NCBI GenBank assembly: GCA_910576775.1
Contig: CAJTJV010000028.1
Location: 1 to 40,562, forward strand
Source: an uncultured Muribaculaceae bacterium
GTDB lineage: Bacteria > Bacteroidota > Bacteroidia > Bacteroidales > Muribaculaceae
Length of the DNA: 40,562 nucleotides
Direction: 5' to 3'
Shown: piece by piece, positions 24,679 through 33,213 of the stretch
How the letters are laid out: every line of letters starts with the position of its first letter
How positions within the stretch are numbered: the first letter of the stretch is position 1
The notes under the pieces: generated by a model
What the model saw: only the letters and a program-made list of their open reading frames with translations
Databases searched by the model: none
What the model was told of the DNA's origin: nothing
Translations under genes and position numbers: made by a program

Positions 24679-25928
24679 TTCTCGTCAGTGGGAACCCATC
24701 TGAAGAGACGGTCGGCAGGACGTATTTTATCGGGTACCCGGATTGATATGCTGTCACCCTTGACAGCCTTTTCAGCAATTTTGCCGTCGACTCGCAGCTC
24801 GTCAATGGTAATCATCATGGCACCTGTTGTTGGTCCGGTGATTATAATCTCGTCACCGACATGCAGTTCGTGGCCTTCCATAAGGAATTCCCCCACACCG
24901 AGACGCGAAAACCATTTCACACCTTTGGCAACATATTCTTTCACACGAGTCGCAGATGATCCGTATTTACCCGACCATTCGCCAAGGCGCCGGCCGAGAT
25001 AGTAGCCATCCCAGAAACCGCGGTTGAAAATTTTTGCCAGACGCCCGTCCCATACCGCTACAGCTTCTGCATTGAATGTACCGTCGCAAATGGCCTGAAG
25101 CGCCTCCGAATAGCATTCGACAGCCGTGGCTACATACTCCGGCCCGCGGGCACGCCCCTCTATCTTGAAAACACGCACACCGGCATCGACGAGCCTGTCG
25201 AGGAAATGAATGGTTTTCAAATCTTTGGGAGACATTATGTATTTATTGTCCACATTAAGCATGTCGCCTGTTTCAAGATCCTTTACCTCATAACCGCGGC
25301 GGCATATCTGCGTACAAGCCCCACGGTTGGCGCTGGAATTCATCTGGTGCAGACTCAGATAGCATTTGCCGCTGACAGCCATGCACAGCGCACCGTGACA
25401 GAACATCTCAAGCTCCACCCTTCGTCCGGACGGCCCGGTGATGTTTTCGGCGACAATGACATCATGAATGCGACGTACTTGCTCAAGATTGAGTTCACGG
25501 GCAAGAACCATCACATCGGCATACTGCGAATAGAAACGTACGGCTTCCGTATTGGAGATATTGCACTGGGTAGATATATGTACCTCCACTCCATGACGGC
25601 GGCAACAGCTTATCGCCGCTATATCGGAAGCTATCACAGCGGTGATTCCGGCCTCGGCAGCACTACGAACAATAGCCTCGATGCGTTCCATGTCTTCGTC
25701 ATATACGATTGTATTGACAGTCAGGTATGTTTTCACACCGGCCTCACGGCATCGACACGCTATCGAACGCAAATCGTCGAGGGTAAAGTTCGCACTTGAG
25801 CGCGAACGCATATTCAGTCCTTCCACACCGAAATAAACGGCGTCGGCGCCGGCATTGATCGCTGCCGACAAAGATTCGAAACTCCCAACGGGAGCCATTA
25901 TCTCGAAATCACTGCGTGTATACGACAT
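24675..25928 (-). CDS. Peptidase U32 family protein (tRNA/rRNA hydroxylation type)
   Basis: A 417-residue U32-family protein. The N-terminal barrel opens with FEIMAPVGSFESLSAAINAG and DAVYFGVEGLNMR; the family signature is around ELEMFCHGALCMAVSGKCYL, with further Cys at CTQICRRGY that may hold an Fe-S cluster. Homologues such as TrhP and RlhA take part in prephenate-dependent RNA hydroxylation; others were annotated as collagenases, which is less likely here. I chose the ATG at 25928 (MSYTRSDFEIM). An upstream in-frame ATG lies inside a perfect hairpin at 25941-25972. It is followed by the coupled EamA transporter. Confidence 0.9.
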   Translation of the reverse strand: MSYTRSDFEIMAPVGSFESLSAAINAGADAVYFGVEGLNMRSRSSANFTLDDLRSIACRCREAGVKTYLTVNTIVYDEDMERIEAIVRSAAEAGITAVIASDIAAISCCRRHGVEVHISTQCNISNTEAVRFYSQYADVMVLARELNLEQVRRIHDVIVAENITGPSGRRVELEMFCHGALCMAVSGKCYLSLHQMNSSANRGACTQICRRGYEVKDLETGDMLNVDNKYIMSPKDLKTIHFLDRLVDAGVRVFKIEGRARGPEYVATAVECYSEALQAICDGTFNAEAVAVWDGRLAKIFNRGFWDGYYLGRRLGEWSGKYGSSATRVKEYVAKGVKWFSRLGVGEFLMEGHELHVGDEIIITGPTTGAMMITIDELRVDGKIAEKAVKGDSISIRVPDKIRPADRLFRWVPTDEK

Positions 25929-25940
25929 AATTTCATGGCG

Positions 25941-25972
25941 AATCATATCCTGCAGGATTGCAGGATATGATT
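25941..25972 (-). promoter_or_regulatory. Perfect hairpin in the leader of the U32-family gene
   Basis: A 14-base-pair perfect inverted repeat (AATCATATCCTGCA with TGCAGGATATGATT) around a four-base loop, ending 12 bases before the chosen start and 22 bases after the secG stop. No T-tract follows on the minus strand, so it is more likely an RNA structure governing read-through, stability or translation than a plain terminator. Confidence 0.6.
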
Positions 25973-25994
25973 ATAAATTATTCTGCGGATATTA

Positions 25995-26357
25995 TTATTC
26001 TGCCGGAGTCTCGACCGGAGTTGCTGCAGGAGCAGCTTCAACGGGTGTTGCAGGAGTATCGAACTGACCTGCCGGAGCAGCTGCGGGAGCGGTAGCGGTG
26101 GTCGACTGGGTACGGAGACCTGTCGAGGTCGATACTTTAGGCATTGTGAAGGCGGAGATAATCGAAAGTACTACAAGAACACTGATAAGAGTCCATGTAG
26201 TCTTCTCGAGGAAGCTGTTTGTCTGGCGTACACCCATTACGGAACCGGCGCCGCCGAACTGCGACGACAGGCCACCGCCTTTCGATTTCTGGATAAGTAC
26301 GATGAGGATAAGGAGTACGGCAACAAGTAAGGTCAATCCGATGATGACAGCGTGCAT
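25995..26357 (-). CDS. secG: Preprotein translocase subunit SecG
   Basis: A 120-residue small subunit of the SecYEG channel. Two membrane segments (about residues 3-21 and 53-70) flank the conserved cytoplasmic loop KSKGGGLSSQFGGAGSVMG. The C-terminal 40 residues are an Ala/Pro/Thr-rich extension common in Bacteroidetes SecG. It is the last gene of the operon that starts with the sigma-54 activator. Confidence 0.96.
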   Translation of the reverse strand: MHAVIIGLTLLVAVLLILIVLIQKSKGGGLSSQFGGAGSVMGVRQTNSFLEKTTWTLISVLVVLSIISAFTMPKVSTSTGLRTQSTTATAPAAAPAGQFDTPATPVEAAPAATPVETPAE

Positions 26358-26372
26358 AATTCTATTATTTTA

Positions 26373-27164
26373 TTATTTTTTGCTTGCGTCCGCTTCGCCG
26401 AGCTGGCTTTGGCGGCGCTGATTTATAATCAATTTCTGCAAGAAACGCAATTGGTCTGCAAAGTAAGCACTTTTTTTTGGAAATTTCAAGGATAAACCCG
26501 AGATAATTTCGTAGGCGCGTTCATAACGGTGCTGACGTATGAAGATTTTGGCAAGGCTTTCGGAGAGAAGACTGTCGTCGCTATGCTCCGGTTTTGTTGC
26601 AGGAGTATCGTCAACAACCTCTTCAGGCAACAATTCGGGTTCGTGATGCGTCGCCGGATGCTGGCTGAGGATGAAGGCGTTGATGCGGGCTTCCTGCGAA
26701 CCGGCGGGAGCTTCGTTTTTTTCAGGCAACTCAGACTGCTCCTGACGCGCCAGAAGCTCGGCGTAGTCCGGAGTAGGGTTAAAAATCATGCGTTCAAGCT
26801 GCTTTTCTTCCTCCGGTGAGCAATTTCCGTAGGTCTGCAGGAATGTGCTAATCACATCCTCTGTGGCAGGGGCGGAAGGCTCCTGCTTCATAGGATAGAA
26901 ATGCGCCCACTCATCGCCATATTCGCTGTAGGCAAGCGTACGGCGGCTCGACACTGTAAGGGCGAGATGCTGCCGGATTGATTCACGTCGTGCCGCATCG
27001 ACATAGTCGCCGCCATGACGGAGAAGCATCAGAGCCGCAACTGAAAAATACGGAGCCTCGACAAGAGCATCGCTCAAAACGACACAGTCAGTACTACTCA
27101 TAATTTCGTTGTCGCCCATAGGGACAACGCGCTCAAGCACGGCTTTTATCTGCTCGCAATCCAT
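26373..27164 (-). CDS. Conserved TPR-like hypothetical protein
   Basis: A 263-residue cytosolic protein. Residues 35-80 are a helical region (VAALMLLRHGGDYVDAARRE), the middle is acidic and low-complexity, and residues 200-250 include SESLAKIFIRQHRYERAYEI followed by ISGLSLKFPKKSAYFADQLRF, a tetratricopeptide-like helical pair. I cannot assign a function. The position between lptE and secG is, from memory, conserved in Bacteroidales and hints at an envelope or secretion role. It begins 3 bases after the lptE stop. Confidence 0.82.
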   Translation of the reverse strand: MDCEQIKAVLERVVPMGDNEIMSSTDCVVLSDALVEAPYFSVAALMLLRHGGDYVDAARRESIRQHLALTVSSRRTLAYSEYGDEWAHFYPMKQEPSAPATEDVISTFLQTYGNCSPEEEKQLERMIFNPTPDYAELLARQEQSELPEKNEAPAGSQEARINAFILSQHPATHHEPELLPEEVVDDTPATKPEHSDDSLLSESLAKIFIRQHRYERAYEIISGLSLKFPKKSAYFADQLRFLQKLIINQRRQSQLGEADASKK

Positions 27165-27167
27165 TGC

Positions 27168-27689
27168 CTACCAGTTTCCGAGGGTTGAATTGAAAATCAG
27201 CTCTACCAACTCTTGCGAAATCTCAGTACATAGCTGATCCTGAACGTCGGTGAGCATTTCTGAGGACGGAAAATCCCGGTATGCGCTGAAAGTCTGGTCC
27301 ACATCCTTGCCCTCCTCCTTGTTATCGATATATTTGACGCGCACCGATATGGTGAGACGCGTCATAGATGCGATGGCGTTTTCTGTTACTGCCTGCGGAG
27401 TAAGGTTATAACCTGTAATCTCGCCTTCAAGTTGCAGGTCGCCGGTACCATCTGTGGTCTGTAGGCGCGTATTACGGGATATATAATCAAGCAGCGCGTT
27501 TTCGAACGTCTGTTGCAGCGGCGGATAAACGAGAGCTGCACGTATGGGGAATTCCGATACGCTGATTGTCTTGTAGATATTATAGTCCAAAGCCGACCCG
27601 TTCATTTTTACGCTTATCTTGCATCCCGACAATGAAACAAAAGCCACAAAGACAGTCAGAAGCAGGGCGCGTGCGCACTTACATACCAT
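27168..27689 (-). CDS. lptE: LptE-family LPS-assembly lipoprotein
   Basis: A 173-residue lipoprotein with a signal peptide and lipobox (LSGC, Cys22). The body contains the LptE pattern of a short beta-sheet domain: FPIRAALVYPPLQQTFENAL and LQLEGEITGYNLTPQAV, with VRVKYIDNKEEGKDVDQTFS. LptE plugs the LptD barrel that inserts lipopolysaccharide into the outer membrane; Bacteroidetes LptE proteins are divergent but recognisable. The start overlaps the sigma-54 activator gene by 11 bases, so the two are coupled. Confidence 0.87.
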   Translation of the reverse strand: MVCKCARALLLTVFVAFVSLSGCKISVKMNGSALDYNIYKTISVSEFPIRAALVYPPLQQTFENALLDYISRNTRLQTTDGTGDLQLEGEITGYNLTPQAVTENAIASMTRLTISVRVKYIDNKEEGKDVDQTFSAYRDFPSSEMLTDVQDQLCTEISQELVELIFNSTLGNW

Positions 27690-28905
27690 AATCCTTTATT
27701 TTTCTGTATAGTGTACGTTCAGAGATATTGAGTTCGGCAGCCGCAGCCTTGCGATTGCCGTTATTGCGCTCAAGTGCTGACTTTATGGCCTCTCGTTCTT
27801 TATCCTGAAGTGTGACAGGGGTTTCGAATACCTCCGAATATGCCACTTCGCTTGCCGGGACGGAATGCAATGGTTCAGGGGATTCACGCATGAAAGACGC
27901 ACCCATGGGTGATATGATATTGGCGGGAAGGTCTTTTTTATCCTTCAGATGAACTATCTCGGATGTCGGAGCCTCATCGAAACGTTCCTGAAGGGCATCA
28001 AGACGTTTCTGAAGATTGAAAATCATTCCCAAAAGCATCTCGCGTTCACGCTGATAACTGTGTATCTCGCCTCCCACAACAGGCATGTAAGTCTCGCCTA
28101 TAGACGGCAGATACTGCTGGAGTATTTCCGGAGTAATCTCGTTGCCGGCCTCGAAAAGTGCCATCTGCTCCACTACATTCTTGAGCTGACGTACGTTGCC
28201 CGGCCAACGGTAGTGGCGCATCATGTCTTCTCCCTCCTGACTGAATGTTACAACAGGCACATGGTAACGCTCTGCAAAATCAGAAGCGAATTTACGGGTG
28301 AGAAGGCGTATATCGCTATTGCGGTCGCGCAACGGCGGTATATGAATCTGCACGGTGGATAGGCGGTAGTACAAGTCCTCGCGGAAACGCCCGGCGGTTA
28401 CGGCGGCAATCAGATCGACGTTGGTAGCGGCGACTACACGTATATTCGTTTTCTGAACTTTACTTGAACCAACCCTGAGAAATTCACCACTTTCAAGCAC
28501 TCTCAGCAGACGTGCCTGCGTTGTCAGCGGCAGCTCGGCAACCTCGTCGAGAAAAATAGTACCGCCGTCAGCTTCCTCGAAATAGCCCTTGCGGGAATCG
28601 ACAGCACCTGTAAAAGCTCCTTTTTCATGGCCGAACAGCTCCGAGTCGATAGTACCCTCGGGTATAGCGCCACAGTTCACCGCTATGTACCTGGCATGCT
28701 TGCGGGCGCTGTAAGCGTGAATAATCTGAGGGAAAAATTCCTTACCGGAACCGCTCTCGCCCGTAATAAGAACCGACAGATCGATGGGAGCAACTCGGAT
28801 GGCACGCTCGACGGCGGCTATCAGCGACGGAGAGTTGCCGATGATGCCGAAGCGCTGCTTGGCCTGAAGTACTTGCGGAGGTATTGCGGTTGGATTATCT
28901 CTCAT
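27679..28905 (-). CDS. Sigma-54-dependent activator without a sensory domain
   Basis: A 408-residue bacterial enhancer-binding protein. The AAA+ domain starts near residue 20: Walker A GESGSGKE (49-56), the sigma-54-contacting loop GAFTGA (96-101) and Walker B TIFLDEV (116-122). A linker of about 110 residues leads to a Fis-type helix-turn-helix at 385-408 (RKAAAAELNISERTLYRKIK). There is no receiver, PAS or GAF domain, so activity may be set by expression level or a partner. It heads an operon with lptE, the TPR-like gene and secG, suggesting control of envelope biogenesis. A sigma-54-like promoter lies about 1 kb away at htpG. Confidence 0.93.
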   Translation of the reverse strand: MRDNPTAIPPQVLQAKQRFGIIGNSPSLIAAVERAIRVAPIDLSVLITGESGSGKEFFPQIIHAYSARKHARYIAVNCGAIPEGTIDSELFGHEKGAFTGAVDSRKGYFEEADGGTIFLDEVAELPLTTQARLLRVLESGEFLRVGSSKVQKTNIRVVAATNVDLIAAVTAGRFREDLYYRLSTVQIHIPPLRDRNSDIRLLTRKFASDFAERYHVPVVTFSQEGEDMMRHYRWPGNVRQLKNVVEQMALFEAGNEITPEILQQYLPSIGETYMPVVGGEIHSYQREREMLLGMIFNLQKRLDALQERFDEAPTSEIVHLKDKKDLPANIISPMGASFMRESPEPLHSVPASEVAYSEVFETPVTLQDKEREAIKSALERNNGNRKAAAAELNISERTLYRKIKDYGM

Positions 28906-28934
28906 TATTATAAGTTATAAGCTAAACTTTTCTA

Positions 28935-28965
28935 CAAAATTACGCAATTTCCCACGAATTAGCAA
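28935..28965 (-). promoter_or_regulatory. Promoter of the activator-lptE-secG operon
   Basis: Minus-strand TTG, a 20-base spacer and TAATTTTG, a full match to the Bacteroidetes housekeeping promoter, giving a leader of about 25 bases. Confidence 0.75.
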
Positions 28966-28974
28966 TACCAGTTT

Positions 28975-29766
28975 TCAAGACACCCCGTTATGATTTTCGG
29001 CATTCTCCGGAACACCGACGCCTGAAATAGGGCGATAGATGAATCGTGCCAGACCGAAGATATAGCGGCGAAAACCGGGAATATAGCACAAAATTCCATC
29101 AAACCAACCGAGACGAGGATTAAGGTATTTGATGACAACACCTACATACACCATCGCGAACAAAGTGCCAACCCCGACAACATTACCCAGCCATCGTCCG
29201 AAAAATAGATATCCGAGAGATATGGCAATGATGACAAGCGTTATGTCTATGATGATTTTCATCTTGGGGAAAGGTACGCCCGTAACACGGGATAAAGCAA
29301 CTGATATGCCCTCTCCGGGCATTGTGACGGTATTGCAACGGATTTCAAGCGCTATGCCGAAACCAAGAATCGTACAGCCGGCTACCTGCATCACAAACTG
29401 CGCAAAGAATGAGTCACAAACAAGAATTCCCGTGAGCAACATGTTGAGGTCGAGCAACGCTCCGAAAAAAAAGCCGATGACAAGCTGAAAAAGCTGAGGA
29501 AGCTCAAAACGGCGACGCAGCACTATTATCTGTAGTACCACAAAAATGGCATTCATAAGATTGGTGTACTCACCGATTGTCAGAGGTGGCGCCATATAAT
29601 CCTGCCCCGCAAGAGTGAAAACAAACGGGATTGTGGATATAACACTGCTGCCCAAATTTGAACGCACACTCAGGGACACACCGAATGTCATTATGAAAAG
29701 GGAGAGCAATAAAAGAATGTGCTGCCAGAGGAAAGAAAGGATTTTTTGCTTGGAAACCTGTTTCAT
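28975..29766 (-). CDS. YczE/YitT-like integral membrane protein
   Basis: A 263-residue inner-membrane protein with five to six hydrophobic segments. Blocks typical of the YczE/YyaS/YitT-like group are FGVSLSVRSNLGSSVISTIP near residue 28 and MPGEGISVALSRVTG near residue 149, where small residues and Gly line the putative substrate path. The physiological role is unknown. Its end lies only 10 bases before the promoter of the sigma-54 activator operon, in the same orientation, with no obvious terminator between. Confidence 0.85.
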   Translation of the reverse strand: MKQVSKQKILSFLWQHILLLLSLFIMTFGVSLSVRSNLGSSVISTIPFVFTLAGQDYMAPPLTIGEYTNLMNAIFVVLQIIVLRRRFELPQLFQLVIGFFFGALLDLNMLLTGILVCDSFFAQFVMQVAGCTILGFGIALEIRCNTVTMPGEGISVALSRVTGVPFPKMKIIIDITLVIIAISLGYLFFGRWLGNVVGVGTLFAMVYVGVVIKYLNPRLGWFDGILCYIPGFRRYIFGLARFIYRPISGVGVPENAENHNGVS

Positions 29767-29789
29767 GAATCATTATATCTTTCTGAATG

Positions 29790-29797
29790 CAAAATTA
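29790..29797 (-). promoter_or_regulatory. -7 element of the YczE-like gene
   Basis: TAATTTTG on the minus strand, 24 bases before the ATG; no TTG at the -33 position. Confidence 0.5.
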
Positions 29798-29853
29798 CGA
29801 AATATTTTGAAGGCCCGCGACATCTGTTATACCGTGGTAAACTGTGTTAAAAA

Positions 29854-29866
29854 TGACATTTTGTCA
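29854..29866. promoter_or_regulatory. Inverted repeat upstream of the htpG promoter
   Basis: TGACATTTTGTCA, a 5-3-5 inverted repeat ending 13 bases before the -24 box. It could be an activator or repressor site. Confidence 0.4.
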
Positions 29867-29878
29867 GTCAGCAATGTC

Positions 29879-29894
29879 TGGCATTCCTTTTGCA
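29879..29894 (+). promoter_or_regulatory. Sigma-54-like promoter of htpG
   Basis: TGGCATTCCTTTTGCA: the GG at 29880-29881 and the GC at 29892-29893 are exactly 12 bases apart, as in -24/-12 promoters (TGGCA-N7-TGC). The predicted start near 29905 leaves a 33-base leader. No TAnnTTTG box is present in this interval on the plus strand. Confidence 0.6.
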
Positions 29895-29937
29895 TAAACG
29901 TTATATAGTGATAGACAATATAAAACACAATCAAGAT

Positions 29938-31971
29938 ATGCAGAATGGAACTATAGGTGTTACCACCGAAAACATTTTTCCTGTTATAAAAAAATTCCTG
30001 TACAGCGACCATGAGATTTTCCTACGCGAGCTCGTCAGCAATGCAGTGGACGCTACTCAGAAAATCCGTGCCCTCTCCAATTTCGGAGAGTTCAAAGGCG
30101 AGCTTGGTGAACTGAACGTGCGTGTCAAAGTCGACAAGGAAGCAGGCACTCTCACTATCTCCGACAATGGTATAGGCATGGATGCCGAAGATGTCGACAA
30201 ATATATCAACCAGATAGCATTCTCCGGCGCCGAGGATTTTCTGAACAAATACAAGGACACGGCTGCCAACATCATCGGTCATTTCGGCCTTGGTTTCTAC
30301 TCGGCTTTCATGGTGGCCGAGAAAGTGGTGATAGAATCGCTCAGCTATCGCGACGGAGCCAAAGCCGTACGCTGGGAGTGCGACGGCTCGCCGGCCTACT
30401 CCATGGGTGACGGTTCACGCACTACACGCGGCACCGACATCATACTCTATATCGACAAGGACAGCAGCGAATTCCTCGAACAGGAACGTATCGACATGCT
30501 TCTGCGCAAATACTGCCGTTTCCTCCCCGTGCCCGTCATCTCCGGCAAGGAACGCGAATGGAAAGACGGAAAGTGGATTGACACAGACAAAGACCTTATC
30601 GTAAACAATACCGAGCCCCAGTGGATGAAGAAACCGTCGGAGCTAACCGATTCCGACTATCTCAATTTCTATCAGGAACTTTATCCCGGACAGGAAGAGC
30701 CACTCTTCTGGATTCATCTCAACGTGGATTATCCCTTCCACCTCACAGGTATCCTGTTCTTCCCAAAAATCAAGAATAATTTCGACATCAACCGCAACCG
30801 CATCCAGCTCTATTGCAACCAGGTATTCGTGACCGACTCCGTAGAAGGCGTCGTACCCGAATTCATGCAGCTCATGCAGGGCGTGATTGATTCTCCTGAT
30901 ATTCCGCTGAATGTGTCGCGTTCTTACCTTCAGTCCGACACCGCCGTGAAGAAGATTTCGAGCTATATAACAAAGAAAGTTGCTTCGCGCCTCGATGATA
31001 TGTTCAAGGCCGACCGCCCCGCATTTGAAAAGAAATGGGACGACATCCGAATCTTCATCGTATACGGTATGCTCACCGACGAGAAATTCTGCGAATCAGC
31101 AATGAAATTCCTGCTTTTCAAGGATACCGAAGGCAAATATTTCTCACCGGAGGAATACAAAACCCTTGTCGAGGCCGAGCAGACCAATTCAGAAGGCAAG
31201 ATTGTCTACCTCTATGCCACCGACGCCACGGAACAATACAATTATATCAAAGCGGCCAACGACAAAGGCTACAATGTTCTCCTTCTCGACGGACAACTCG
31301 ACAACCATTTCGTAGGCCTGCTTGAGAACAAGCTGAAAGATACCACACTCGTCCGCGTGGACTCTGACGTTGTGGAAAATCTTATCCGCAAAACAGACCG
31401 CAAGGCAGCCGACCTCAGCGCCACCGACCGCGCCATTCTAACCCGCCTCTTCGAGCAGGCGAGCCGTAAGGTGGAGAAGGCCTCGTTCCTGGTACAGTTC
31501 GAAGCTCTTTCAACCAACAGCAACCCCGTTGTTCTCACCCAGAACGAGTATATGCGCCGAATGAAAGAGATGGCCGCCATGCAACCCGGCATGAATTTCT
31601 ACGGAGACCTTCCCGACAGTTATAATCTGGTTGTAAATACAGAGAACGATATTGTCAAAGGAATCTGCACGCGGGCAGACGAAGCCCTCAAGGCGGAGGT
31701 GGAACCCCTCCTTGCCACTATCGACAAAGGCAATGCAGACGCCGAAGCCGCGCGAAAGGACGGCGACAACGACGAGGCCAAAGCCAAAGCCGCCGATGCG
31801 GAAAAATCGGTAGCCGATGCGCGCGCCAAGATGGATGCCGCCATCGATGCCTACGCATCAAAGGAGCCAAAGATTAGCCAGCTCGTCGACCTCGCCCTGC
31901 TTGCCAATGGCCTGCTGAAAGGCGAATCCCTCTCCGCATTCATCGCCCGCTCCCTCAGCCTGATGAAATAA
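29938..31971 (+). CDS. htpG: Hsp90-family chaperone HtpG
   Basis: Bacterial Hsp90, an ATP-dependent cytosolic chaperone that helps client proteins mature under stress. The N-terminal GHKL ATPase shows ELVSNAVDATQKI, DNGIGM and GHFGLGFYSAF. The middle and C-terminal domains are complete, for 677 residues. An Ala/Asp/Lys-rich stretch (about residues 593-640, KGNADAEAARKDGDNDEAK) is inserted in the C-terminal dimerisation region and looks like the charged insertions seen in Bacteroidetes. I chose the ATG at 29938 (MQNGTIGVTTENIF); the frame continues upstream, but through the promoter. Confidence 0.97.
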   Translation: MQNGTIGVTTENIFPVIKKFLYSDHEIFLRELVSNAVDATQKIRALSNFGEFKGELGELNVRVKVDKEAGTLTISDNGIGMDAEDVDKYINQIAFSGAEDFLNKYKDTAANIIGHFGLGFYSAFMVAEKVVIESLSYRDGAKAVRWECDGSPAYSMGDGSRTTRGTDIILYIDKDSSEFLEQERIDMLLRKYCRFLPVPVISGKEREWKDGKWIDTDKDLIVNNTEPQWMKKPSELTDSDYLNFYQELYPGQEEPLFWIHLNVDYPFHLTGILFFPKIKNNFDINRNRIQLYCNQVFVTDSVEGVVPEFMQLMQGVIDSPDIPLNVSRSYLQSDTAVKKISSYITKKVASRLDDMFKADRPAFEKKWDDIRIFIVYGMLTDEKFCESAMKFLLFKDTEGKYFSPEEYKTLVEAEQTNSEGKIVYLYATDATEQYNYIKAANDKGYNVLLLDGQLDNHFVGLLENKLKDTTLVRVDSDVVENLIRKTDRKAADLSATDRAILTRLFEQASRKVEKASFLVQFEALSTNSNPVVLTQNEYMRRMKEMAAMQPGMNFYGDLPDSYNLVVNTENDIVKGICTRADEALKAEVEPLLATIDKGNADAEAARKDGDNDEAKAKAADAEKSVADARAKMDAAIDAYASKEPKISQLVDLALLANGLLKGESLSAFIARSLSLMK

Positions 31972-32000
31972 AGACAAGATATACAACTAAATTTATATAG

Positions 32001-32040
32001 AGATCTAAAAGGCGGATGTTTCCGCTTTTTAGGTCTTTTA
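32001..32040 (+). terminator. htpG terminator
   Basis: A long hairpin: AGATCTAAAA-GGCGGA pairs with TCCGC-TTTTTAGGTCT around a short loop, then TTTT. It lies 30 bases after the htpG stop. Confidence 0.75.
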
Positions 32041-32064
32041 CTATGTCTGTAAAATAATAATGTC

Positions 32065-32072
32065 TATCTTTG
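32065..32072 (+). promoter_or_regulatory. -7 element of the lipoprotein gene
   Basis: TATCTTTG, 25 bases before the ATG at 32097; the -33 box is poor. Confidence 0.55.
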
Positions 32073-32096
32073 TTGAGAATTTTATTCCATATTACT

Positions 32097-32654
32097 ATGA
32101 AAAAATTTTTTATCATTCTTGGACTTGCCGCAATACTCATCCCTCTTTCTTCATGTGAAGATATAACTAAAGGGACAAATGATAATAATGATGACATTAT
32201 TTATGATTTCAGTCCTATCGAGCTATCTATATCTGTTGCGGATGAGGAAGGCAATCTCCTACTTTCTCCCGAATACGAAAATAATATTATCGGCTCTCCA
32301 ATCTGCTTTATGGAGGGCAGAAAAGCTTATGCAGTAAATTGGGAGAATGCCCAAATTGAGTCTCGTTATTATATGCCGCATTTCTATGGAGCTTTGTACA
32401 AGCCGGTTCAGAAATGGAATGGTCATTATTGGGAGGCTTCCGATGAAATGAGAATCTTTTTGGGAGAATTTGGCGGAAACGAGACTTTCGACCGCACATT
32501 TACCGTTGAGATTTCACGCCACAAATTTGAATTGCGAGTAACTAATCGGCTTACATGGGAGAATAAAAAACCTGAGATTGATCGTCATTATTACCTTGAC
32601 GGTAACGAGTTGGAAAATCCTTTCTATAAGCTTATCGTAAAGGCTGCGTCCTGA
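32097..32654 (+). CDS. Hypothetical lipoprotein
   Basis: A 185-residue protein with a lipoprotein signal peptide (MKKFFIILGLAAILIPLSSC, Cys20), so it is anchored to a membrane, likely on the periplasmic side or cell surface. The mature part starts with an Asn/Asp-rich linker (TKGTNDNNDD) and continues with a beta-rich domain rich in Tyr and Trp (ESRYYMPHFYGALYKP, KWNGHYWEASDEMR). I recognise no family; Bacteroidales encode many such small surface lipoproteins. The ATG at 32097 was chosen because the -7 box overlaps the upstream extension of the frame. It is a single gene between two strong terminators. Confidence 0.82.
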   Translation: MKKFFIILGLAAILIPLSSCEDITKGTNDNNDDIIYDFSPIELSISVADEEGNLLLSPEYENNIIGSPICFMEGRKAYAVNWENAQIESRYYMPHFYGALYKPVQKWNGHYWEASDEMRIFLGEFGGNETFDRTFTVEISRHKFELRVTNRLTWENKKPEIDRHYYLDGNELENPFYKLIVKAAS

Positions 32655-32676
32655 TAATTATTTATTCACTCCGTTT

Positions 32677-32719
32677 AAACAGGACAGAGTCGCTTCGTCC
32701 GGGCGACTCTGTCCTGTTT
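32677..32719. terminator. Perfect bidirectional terminator
   Basis: A 17-base-pair perfect stem (AAACAGGACAGAGTCGC with its complement) around a 9-base loop, between the convergent lipoprotein and cupin genes; it ends 17 bases before the cupin stop codon. Confidence 0.8.
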
Positions 32720-32736
32720 GTATCTGAGTATGGGAG

Positions 32737-33150
32737 TTATAGCAGATTTTCCCGTTCTGTTATAATGGCGTCAGTCATTGTATAGCCGTCGAGGCTACCT
32801 TCTTTGGCCTGAATACAGATGTAGACGAGTCTGTTAGTCTCCGAGGTGTTCTTGATGTTGCGGTCGCAATCTGTGGCCACGCGCACCACGCTTCCTTCCT
32901 CAATAGGAAAAACACTATCGTTTACCTGAAACAAACCCTTGCCCGAGAGGACGATATAGTTTTCTTCGTTTAGTTTATGACTATGGAAAAACGGCACAGC
33001 CTGGCCTGGAGCAAGAGTTCCAAATGATATTTCGCACGATGATTCCTTGAGTTCGTCCTTGATGAATATCTTGCCCTCAAAGTCCGCGATATTGCCGATA
33101 CTGCCATGAGAGTATTTCTCACCTTCGTTAAGCTTTTTAAATTTACACAT
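32737..33150 (-). CDS. Cupin-domain protein
   Basis: A 137-residue single-domain cupin. The first cupin motif PFFHSHKLNEENYIVLSGKG carries two His and a Glu for metal binding; the second is FPIEEGSVVRVATDCDRNI, which has Asp instead of the usual His, so the metal site may be altered. Such proteins act as small isomerases, dioxygenases or sensors; the substrate is unknown. It is divergent from an HxlR-family regulator with overlapping mirror-image promoters, so it is probably that regulator's target. Confidence 0.87.
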   Translation of the reverse strand: MCKFKKLNEGEKYSHGSIGNIADFEGKIFIKDELKESSCEISFGTLAPGQAVPFFHSHKLNEENYIVLSGKGLFQVNDSVFPIEEGSVVRVATDCDRNIKNTSETNRLVYICIQAKEGSLDGYTMTDAIITERENLL

Positions 33151-33152
33151 AG

Positions 33153-33183
33153 TTGTAGTTCTGAAATTTATACATTAACTTTG
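33153..33183 (+). promoter_or_regulatory. Promoter towards the HxlR gene
   Basis: TTG (33153-33155), a 20-base spacer and TAACTTTG (33176-33183). It predicts a rather long leader of about 120 bases before the ATG at 33309. The -7 box is part of the 11-base inverted repeat ATTAACTTTGC/GCAAAGTTAAT. Confidence 0.65.
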
Positions 33184-33213
33184 CATTTGTTATCCGATAT
33201 CTTTTAGATAGCG

